Shown: piece after piece, positions 56,601 to 64,000 of the stretch
How positions within the stretch are numbered: position 1 is the stretch's first letter
How the letters are laid out: each line of letters opens with the position of its first letter
DNA from: Porphyra umbilicalis
Lineage: Eukaryota > Rhodophyta > Bangiophyceae > Bangiales > Bangiaceae
Direction of reading: 5' to 3'
NCBI GenBank assembly: GCA_002049455.2
Contig: KV918768.1
Span: forward strand, 496,001-560,000
Length of the DNA stretch: 64,000 nt
Made by a program: the position numbers and the translations under genes
The notes under the pieces: model-generated
The model's database searches: none
What the model was told of the DNA's origin: nothing
Seen by the model: only the letters and a program-made list of their open reading frames with translations

Positions 56601-57396
56601 ATGGCCCGGACGATGCGGATGACGATGGTGGCCGTAGCGGTGGCCTTGGTCGCGGCGGTCACTGTGACCATCTTGCAGAGTACCGAGGCGGCGACAGTGG
56701 CCGGAAAGGGCGCCGTCAAGAAGCCCTCAGCCGTTGCCCCCAGCCGTGCTGACCAGGTGCGTCCTGTTGCTCTTTGCCTCGCCGTAGCGACGGCCAGCCA
56801 TGTGCACGGCCGTATCGGGCTGACCGTTGCTCTCTTTTTCACGGACACATCATGTTCGCGAGGGGCCGGCATGTCTCGCCCATCTATCCGTACTGTCCGC
56901 ATCCTCTTACCCCTCGCCTTTGTCACCAACCATGTCGCTCCCCCTGTGCCCCCCCCCCCCCACCTCTGCTCTCCAACGTTGTATCTCCCCCCCCCCCCCC
57001 CCAGATCGCCGCCCACCTCATCCCGCTCATGACCAAGGCGCGCCGCCGGCAGGGCGACACCCCGACCGCCGGGTACCTCCACGGCATCGCGTCCAACCCC
57101 GACGGGGACTACTCCACCGCCGCCGTCGCGCACGCGGCGGCCATGGCCGCCGCGCGCCGCCCGATACCGCCGCCCACGGTCGGCCGCGACGGCCTCCCCG
57201 TCGCCACCTCTGTCGTCGGCGTCACGGACGACGGCGGGTCCCCGCGGGCGGTCGCCGACGCGCTGCTGCGCGGGTGGGTGGGGCACCCGCAGACGCGGGC
57301 GGTGGTGCTGCGGCCGGGCACCGACCGGGGGGGGTGTGGGGTCGTCACGGGGGGGGGCGCGCGTACGCCGCGTGTCTCCTCTTTGGGGAGTATTGA
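56601..57396 (+). CDS. Secreted CAP/SCP-like protein, two exons
   Basis: Exon 1 is 56601-56756. The GT-AG intron is 56757-57004, with a C-rich tract before the AG, and exon 2 is 57005-57396. Residues 1-31 are a signal peptide (MRMTMVAVAVALVAAVTVTI). Exon 2 follows the order of CAP (YkwD/SCP) domains: helix IAAHLIPLMTKARRRQG, a DGDYSTAAVAHAAAMAAARR helix, then GHPQTRAVVLRPGTDRGGCGVV and a final FGEY. The frame in the assembly runs past the end; a one-base change in the G run at 57349-57357 gives the family-like ending AYAACLLFGEY and a stop at 57396, about 182 residues in all. The His and Glu that line the usual CAP cavity are not evident (GVTD where ENI is expected), so function is doubtful. 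Role unknown; probably extracellular. Confidence 0.5.
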
Positions 57397-57745
57397 GCGC
57401 CGTCGGGGGGCGGGGGCTCGATGAGCCAGGAGCGGCACGAGGAGCAAGACGGGAGCGGGGAGCGAGGCGGGGGCGAGACACGCGGGCGGCGGTCGCGCGT
57501 GCGCCCCGCCGGCGCGCGCGTGGCGCCACGGCCAGGGGCGGCGGGGGGCCGTCCGCGCCGCCGCCGGTCGCCCCCGAGGGGCCCGTCGCTGGGTGGCCGG
57601 CGGGGAGTAAACAGCGGTGCCCCCACACCAGAGTCCCGTGCGGCCGTCACACCGGCCCGTCACCGCCGGCCCACCTGCCCGCCTGCCTCCCCCGCCCCCC
57701 CCAGAAAGGACCACCACCGCCCCGGCGGCGCCCTCCTCCCCCCCC
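57397..57745. other. Convergent intergenic region
   Basis: 349 bp of GC-rich DNA between two genes that end towards each other. No feature recognised. Confidence 0.35.
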
Positions 57746-58871
57746 TCATCCCTCCCCCGCGTCGGCCGGCACGACGGTCACCCCCCCCCCCCCCGCGTCG
57801 CGTCCCGCACCGCCACCGCAAACGCCGCCGCGTCCGCCGTCGGCACGTCCACAACCATCACCCCCCCCCCCCCCCGGCGCCCGCCGCGTCCCACACGGGC
57901 GCCTCGACGAGCTCCACGGGCGGCGGCGGTGGGCCGCCCTCCCCCCCCCCCCCCACCAGCGTCGTCCCCCCCCCCCCCCCCCCCCCTTTCCCCCCCAGCC
58001 GCCAAGCAGCGCGTACAAGGCGGCGACCCCCCCCCCCCCGGCGCGACGACGCGCAGCCGCGTGCGCGGCACGACGGGCACACGGCCGCCCGCCGCGACCG
58101 CCGCGGCGGCGGCGGCCCCATACGCGCGGCCGAGCCCCCCAACGCCGAGGCGCACGCCCCCATACACCCGCGCCACGGCAACGGCGGTGGCGGTGAGCGA
58201 CGCGGCGTCGAGGGCGGCGAGCAGCGGCGCGCCGCCCGTCCCCCGCGGCTCCCCGCCGTCGCTCGAGCGGGCGGCGGTCGGGGCGAGGCGCGCGGCGTAC
58301 GCAATGTGCCGCGCGGTCGGGTGCGCGTCGGCCATGGCGGCGAGGAAGGGGCCGAGGGCGGCGGCGGTGGGGAGGGGCACCGCCACCGCGTGGAAGGTTG
58401 ATTTTTTAACCGTCACGGCCGCGGCAGACGCGGCGGGGAGGGTGTAGAGGGGGGGGGGGGGGGGGGGGGGGGGGGCACCCCGCCCAACGTGCTGCACGTG
58501 CAGACGGTGGCGCGCGGGGGGGGGGGGGGGAGAGGCGGGCGGCCGCGCAGCGCCGCGCGCACCGCGGCCACCAGGGCGCGCGCCGGAGCGGGAGCACCGG
58601 CGCGCGCGCAAAGGCCGGCGGGGGGGGCGGGGCGGAGCGGGGGGGGGGGGATGGGGAAAACGGGGGGGACCACCCCGCTGGTGTGGCGGCGCCGCGTCCA
58701 TGGCCTCGCACCGGTGCCTCGGCGGGGCGGGGGGGGGGGGGGATGTGCCGGCGGCGGCGGCCGAGGCGGGGACGCGGCCGCGCTCGGGATGGCGGCGGCG
58801 GGTTGTTGCGCGGCGGACGCGGCGGCCGCGGCACGCAGCCGCGCAACGACCGCAAAGGGGCGAAAAACCAT
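57746..58871 (-). CDS. YigZ/IMPACT (UPF0029) family protein, frame disturbed at C/G runs
   Basis: The core (about 58440-58050) reads VTVKKSTFHAVAVPLPT...HPTARHIAYAARL, SSDGGEPRGTGGAPLLAAL and RVYGGVRLGVGGLGRAYGAA. These are the three signature blocks of the YigZ/IMPACT family, whose eukaryotic members modulate GCN1/GCN2 signalling; the bacterial role is unclear. The C-terminal half is split over frames by runs at about 58031-58040, 57948-57985, 57862-57875 and 57781-57793. Pieces such as ALYALLGGWGG, VELVEAPVWDAAGA and VMVVDVPTADAAAFAVAV fit together as the usual C-terminal domain, ending at 57746. A Met at 58871 (MVFRPFAVVARLRAAAAASA) would give an organelle-type leader, but G runs at 58451-58476 and 58509-58530 separate it from the core frame. 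The core is certain, the ends are not. Confidence 0.7.
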
Positions 58872-59126
58872 CCGGGGCATCCCAGCCAAACTCGTGCCCT
58901 GGCTGGCGCCTTTCATCCGTCCTATCGCCAATTTTGGCCGATCACCGCATGAGGCGGTCGCGGGCACCTCACACGTACTGTACACGCACACGCACCCCTC
59001 TCTACAGTCCCTACCTCACCAAACGGCGCCCCATGGTTGTCGTCCCACCCACCCCCCCAGGCGGGTTGCGAAACAGCCCCGCCTCCTCCCCCCACCAACC
59101 TCCCCCGCCCCCCGGGGCGTCTGCCC

Positions 59127-59650
59127 TCACCCCAACCCGCGCAGGCGGTCCCGCCGCGCCGCCGCCGCCGCGGCGGCGCCCGTCGAACACGCCGCCACGC
59201 GGGCGACGGTGGCGGCCACGCCCGGCACGCCCGGCGCGGCGGCCGCCGCCACAATGGCCGACAGCTTGCGCACGAGCGCCGCGTGCGCGCCGCCGCCGTC
59301 GCCGCCGCCGTCCGCCGCGCCGCCGGGGGCGTCCACGTCTGACGCGTCGTCGGCCGCCGATGTGTCCACCCACGCGGTCGACGTGGCCGAGGCGGCGCCC
59401 CCCCCCCCCCCGCCCCCGACCCCCCCCGCCCATGCCCGACGCAGACTCCCACGCGCTCCCGTCGGAGCGGGCGTCGGCGTCCCCCCCGCCGCCCCAGGCG
59501 GGGGTGGTCGCGGGGGGGGCGGCGCCCCCCCCTGGGAGGCGCGGCGACCAGCCCCCCCGCGGGGGGCTCCCCGCCTCGGAGGTGGCATCCTCGGCGGGCA
59601 CCTCGCCCGTGACTTCCGCGCCAGCCTCACGGCGGCGGTGGCGGCGGCCG

Positions 59651-59695
<45 letters not shown>

Positions 59696-62363
59696 GCGTC
59701 CGCGTCGCCACCGTCGGCGGTGGGGGAGGGCGCCGCCCCCCCCGCCGCCGCCGCCGCCGCTGCGGTGGGCGGCCGACCCCACCCGCCGCCGCCGCCGGCC
59801 GCGTCACGGCTGCCGCTACGCTCGACGCTGGCGCCCGCGTCGACGCCGCGGCGGCGGGCGCGGCGGTCACGGCGGCGTCCCCCCCACGTCGACACCGTTT
59901 CGGGCGTCGACGGGGCGTCGCGGTCGGGACCCCCCCCCCCCCCCCCCCCCCCCCAAAGGCCACGCAGCCGAGCGCCCACAGCACCCCCCCCACCGCCGTG
60001 CCGACCGTCCACGCCACCCGCGCCGCCTCGCCGATGAGCATGAGGAGCGGGTGAAAAAACCAACGCAGGTAGTACAGCACCTGCGCCGCAAGGCCGGCGC
60101 CGAGGAGGGCGCCCGCCCACCAGGCGACGGCCTGGATCCCCCGCAACGCGTCGACGTGCGCCGCGGGCAGCAGCGCAATGGCGGCGCGGCCGGCCGCCGC
60201 GGCCGCCGCCGCCGGCACCGCCGCCGCCGCGGCGGCCAGCGGGTCGGCGGCGGCGGCGGCGCGGGACGCTGCCGCCGCGGCCGCGGTGCGGACGCCGGCC
60301 GCCGCGCGGCCGCGGGCAGCGGCCGCCGCCGCCGCCGCGTCGGCAACGACGGGCGCCACGTCGGCGGCGGCGGCGGCGGCGGCGGTGGCCGCCGCCGCCG
60401 ACGCGTCCCGGACCGCCCCCTCCACCGCCGCGGCGGCGGCGGCGCCATTGGCGGCGGCAGCGCCGAGCACCGCCGCCGGCGACGGCGGCTCGAGGCGCCG
60501 CGCCGCCGCGGCAACGCGCGTCGCGGCGGACCGCGCGGCGGCCGCCGAGCGGCACCCGTCCACGGCGAGCGTCGCAAAGGGCGTGGCGAGGTCGGCGACG
60601 AGGGGGTGCCCCCGCACCGCGTCGGCGGCGGCGGCCGCCGCCGTGCCCGCCGTCGACGAGCGGGCAGACGCCGACAGGCGGCGGGCCGTTGCGGTGAGGC
60701 GGTCTGCTTTGGCCGCCGCCGCGTCGATGAGGCGCACCGCCGCCGCCGCCGCCGCCGCCGCCGACGCCGCCGACGCCGAACCGCCGCCGCCGCCGCGCAC
60801 CGCCGCCGCCGACGCCCGGTCGGCGGCGGCGCGGCCGCCCGCGGCCACACGCCGCGCCGCCGCCGCCGTTGCGCCCGCCGCCGCCCGCATGCGCGCGGCG
60901 GCGGCGGCCGCCGCCGCTGCCGCTGGCCGTGCCGCCGACGCCCCCGCCGCCCGGACGGCCGCCCGCCGCGACGCGGCGGCCGCCGCCGCCGCCGCCGCAC
61001 CCCGCACCGCCCGCAGGCGGTCGGCGGCGGCGGCGGCCGCCGCAACCGCCGCCGCGCCGTCGGCGGCAGACGCGGCGGCGACGGCGTCGTCGACGGCGGC
61101 GGCGGCGGCGGCGGCCGCGTCGGCGGCAGCGTGCCAGACGGCGCCGACGGCCGACCGGGAGCGCGCGGTCGCGTCGGCCGCGGCGGCGGCGGCCCACCGG
61201 GCGCCCGCCTCTGCACCCGCCCCCGCCGACCGCGCCGCGTCGTCGGCCGCCGCCGCCGCCGACCGCGCCGCGTCGGCGGCCGCCGCCCCCGCCGACCGCG
61301 CAGCGTCGTCGGCCGCCGACGCGGCCGCCCGTCCGTCCCCCCCGCCAACGGCCACGTCGGGCACGGGGTCCCCACCGGCAGCGTCCCCCCCCCCCCCTCG
61401 TCCGCGCCGCCGCCGCCGCCGCCGCCGGCGTGCCCCCCACCCGCCGCTACCACGGCCGACGCCCGCCGGCGCGCGGCCGCCGCCGCCCACGACCCCCCCC
61501 CCCCCCCCCGTCTGCCCGCCGCCCCGCCACCGCCGCCGCCGCACCCGCCGCCCGCACCCGCGCGTCGACGGCCGCCATCCACGCCGCCGCAGCCGCCCCG
61601 CCGCCACTGCCTGTGGCGGCCGCCCGCCGCGCACCGCCCCCGTCGGGCGACGCGGCGGCCGCCGCGTCGTCGGCGTCCACCGCCGCCGCACCCGCCCAGT
61701 CGGCGGTGAGGGCCGACGGCGCAGACGGCGGCGGCGGGGGCGGCCCGTGCGCGCCGCCGCCCGCGCCGTCGCCGGCGCCACCGTCGGGGGGACCGGCGCG
61801 CGCACCGCCGCCGCCAGGCGGTCGACGGCGGCCACGAGGCGCGCGCCGAGGGGGGGGAGGGACCACCAAGGCGGCGGGGGGGGACCGACGGGGGGCGGGG
61901 GGGGGCGCCAGTGAGTCGCCGACGGCACACGTGGTGCGGGGGGGGGGGGCGCCGCCGCCGCCGCCGGCGGCGGTGCGGGCGGCCGCCCCCCGGCGGCCGG
62001 CGGCGGACCGCCGCCGCGCCCGCCGTCACTGGCTGCCTCCTCGGGCAGACCGCCGCCGCCGTCGCCGCCGGCGCGCGTCGGCTCCCCGCCGGCGCACCCG
62101 TCGACGGCGGCGGCCGCCGCACCGCCGTCACCGTCCCGTGCGGAGGCCCCCCCCGCGCCCGCCGCCCCCGCCGCCGCCGCGTCGAGCGCCGCCGCGAGCG
62201 CGTCGGCGGCGGCGGCGTGGCGGGCGGCGGCGACGGCCGCTTCGGCGGCGGCGGGCGTCACCGCCGCCGCCGCCGCCGCCGCCACGGCGGCGGCGGCGGC
62301 GAGGAGCACGAGCGCCGCCGACCGCGGCGGGCGCGGCGGCGGCGGCGGGCGCCGCCGCGCCAT
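59127..62363 (-). CDS. Large Ala-rich membrane protein with helical repeats
   Basis: One frame of 1,078 codons from a Met at 62363 (MARRRPPPPPRPPRSAALVL). A proline-rich start is followed by a hydrophobic stretch (SAALVLLAAAAAVAAAAAAA) that could be a signal peptide. About 440-730 are long amphipathic Ala helices with DDAARSAGAAAADAARSAAA-type repeats, reminiscent of LEA or apolipoprotein helices. About 735-805 contain two probable membrane segments (IQAVAWWAGALLGAGLAAQV and WTVGTAVGGVLWALGC) around LRWFFHPLLMLIGE, the most protein-like part. Two Arg/Pro-rich stretches (about 165-310 and 805-960) are probably read in the wrong frame: at 61500-61870 another frame gives Ala/Asp-rich sequence, and long C runs flank it. 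I do not recognise a family. The hydrophobic part supports a real gene. Confidence 0.55.
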
Positions 62364-62893
62364 CCCCGCGGCCGCCCGCGGCGGGGGGCGCCGCCGACCG
62401 GGGCACCGCGGGCGGCGGGGCCGCCGGCCGTCGCCGTCGGGGGGCGGCGGGGAGCCGACGCGGGGCGCGGGAGTGGCGGCGGGGACCGAGTGACGGGGGG
62501 TGGGCGAGCGGTACGGAATGCAGGGGAGACGGGGGAGACGGGGGAGACGGGGCAAGCGGGACGGGGGGCGCCGGGAGCCGCCCCACCCCCGGTCAGTCTC
62601 GGACTCAAGGCGGGGCGGCGGCGGCGGCGCGGGCGGCGCCGGGGGGTCACGGACCAGCCGCCGGCAGCCGCAGAGGGCGCGCGGCGGGCGGCGGGCGTGG
62701 GCGCCGACCACCACCCCCCGTGCCCCCCCCCCACCGCCGCGTGCGCCGCCGTGGAAGCCGCTGCGTCGGCGGCGCGCGCGACGCGCCCGGGGGGGGTCGC
62801 GGCACCGCAGGCGTGCCAGCGGTGTGGTGTGGTGGGTGCACCCGCCGCCTCGCAGGGGCGAGTGACCGGGATTTCGGTTTTTGAATGGGAGAC
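62364..62893. other. Spacer 5' of the Ala-rich gene
   Basis: GC-rich. Four direct GGGGAGACG units at about 62522-62550 form a tiny tandem repeat. No other feature recognised. Confidence 0.4.
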
Positions 62894-62901
62894 CCGCGCA
62901 C

Positions 62902-63283
62902 TAGGGTTGCACACGACGCCCCTATTTCGGGGGCGTCAGGGGCGCGCGACAGATATGACGCCTTATTGACGCCCCATTAGGCAGCCAAAACGCCCTCACG
63001 ACGCCCCAAGTAGCACCCTCAAGATTCTCCATATCTTTCAAGTAGCACCCATATCGCGCTCTCATATCTCATTTTTGTGTCCAGACTGGGTGCCTGTCCC
63101 CAACCAAGGTGCACAGCCGCCACCTGCTGAATCATGTGGACCCCCCTGAAAACTTCCTCTTCGCGACGCCTTGTTGACGCCCTTTTGAGTTGGGGCGTTA
63201 TGGGCGCACGACGCCCAAATGACGCCCTGGTGACGCCCTTAACGACGCCCTTAACGACGCCCCGGCCGTTCTGAGCAACCCTA
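62902..63283. mobile_element. hAT-like MITE built of GACGCC motifs
   Basis: 382 bp, starting TAGGGTTGC and ending GCAACCCTA, flanked by a perfect 8-bp direct repeat CCGCGCAC at 62894-62901 and 63284-63291. Target size and TAGGG ends indicate the hAT superfamily, as for 851-1988, although the interiors are unrelated. Roughly 18 GACGCC or GGCGTC motifs lie in the two outer parts (62915-63010 and 63165-63265); hAT transposases bind short repeated subterminal motifs. AAGTAGCACCC occurs twice in the centre (63007 and 63039). No coding capacity. Confidence 0.88.
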
Positions 63284-63291
63284 CCGCGCAC

Positions 63292-64000
63292 CACCGCGCG
63301 GAAATATATGTTTGACTTGACAGCAATTTCTTTGGGGTGGTTTGCACTGGTATTTGGTAAATAACAGTCCACTTTTCGATGGTGTTGTCGTACAGCATCC
63401 CGGGGAATGCGTGACGCACGGGCTCCATCCAGGTGCCCTCGCTCTAGAGCAGCTGCTTCAAAGCCGCAGCGTACTGGAAGCCAATCTCGGTGGCGAGACA
63501 CGCAGAGACCCGAGCGTCCAGCCTGTTCTCTTTGGGGGGCGGGCGGCCACCCGGCGTTGTTCCAACCAGGCTTCCCGCTCCAAGGGCGCGCCCGCGGGAT
63601 ACAGTATCCTCCCCAGCGTACGTACAGGCTTGGCAACGGGTGGAGTCGCAGCCCACGCCGCCAGCCTTTCGCGCGCGCCAGGCTTTTAAAGCCATTGCGC
63701 CGCCGCCAGCCGCAAAGCCGCAGCCGACAGCCGGCGCGGCGGCCAAGGCTCTTGAGCGACAGCGCACGCAGCGTCAGCCGCGGGGCCGACCATGGGTTTG
63801 GGAGATCCAGATCCGCTGGCTGCCACGCGTTGCCCATCCGCGCGCGCGAGTATCCGGTGGAGGACCGCGCGGACGTATTTTTCAAAGAGGCGCCGTCGGG
63901 TCGGTCGTGACACCCGCGCGTCCTCTGCGCTGGACGCAGCACGGTCGTGGGGTGCAGACGGTGGTGGCGGCCAGCGCTTGGCGCGCGCACCAACGTTGTG
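63292..64000. other. Window end, possible minus-strand gene relic
   Basis: Two minus-strand stretches in the same frame (63767-63447 and 63428-63198) are separated by one stop. The second, with MLYDNTIEKWTVIYQIPVQ, has an unusually balanced composition for this window. No family was recognised, and the sequence continues beyond the window, so nothing more can be said. Confidence 0.2.

Noticed and set aside
59011-61440. Minus-strand open frame of 809 codons and plus-strand frames over the Ala-rich gene
   Set aside because: Gly/Arg-rich frames with no hydrophobic or ordered segment; the frame ending at 59127 has the membrane segment.

Overview
The window looks like nuclear DNA of a bangiophyte red alga (Porphyra/Pyropia type). 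The reasons are very high GC, genes with no introns or a few short GT-AG introns, proteins swollen by Ala, Gly and Pro runs, and two plastid-type precursors that both begin MAFV. That start resembles the N-terminal Phe motif of red-algal and glaucophyte transit peptides. The organism is an inference; no marker gene such as rRNA is present.

Host genes, left to right: EFL1 ribosome-release GTPase (3614-7822, +); a secreted LPMO-like copper protein (33155-34438, +); an SRPK-like kinase with a leader peptide (34816-36600, -); a plastid cyclophilin with three exons (37838-38933, +); a DUF819 membrane protein (39220-40851, -); a secreted NTR/TIMP-like protein (43592-44590, +); a plastid tandem GST_N/glutaredoxin-like protein whose C-terminal tail looks like CP12 (54199-55370, -); a secreted CAP-like protein (56601-57396, +); a YigZ/IMPACT family protein (57746-58871, -); and an Ala-rich membrane protein (59127-62363, -). 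Several of these reading frames change exactly at G or C runs of nine or more bases, which points to run-length errors or very unstable runs.

Between the host genes lies accessory DNA. 1-2617 is an inverted-repeat element that carries a G-rich array, and a hAT-like element with a perfect 8-bp target duplication sits inside that array. 11144-23546 holds a large minus-strand coiled-coil gene, an unknown plus-strand gene and a four-exon KDZ/Plavaka-like transposase; they may be parts of one large DNA transposon. 24-33 kb and 49.7-53.3 kb are mostly repeats and unannotatable spacer. 45024-46285 is a 628-bp TA-targeting element that received a second copy of itself, in the opposite direction, at its exact centre. 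Next to it are a broken Tc1/mariner-type transposase (47187-48402) and a 76-bp minisatellite (48706-49700). A second hAT-like miniature element, built of GACGCC motifs, lies at 62902-63283.

The most interesting observation is the CP12-like C-terminal tail (Cys-x8-Cys ending in RTYDS) on the plastid thioredoxin-fold protein at 54199-55370. CP12-type tails tether other enzymes to GAPDH under redox control, so this may be an undescribed tail fusion. It depends on one run-length correction in a 12-C tract.

I saw no tRNA, rRNA, CRISPR array or retroviral element.
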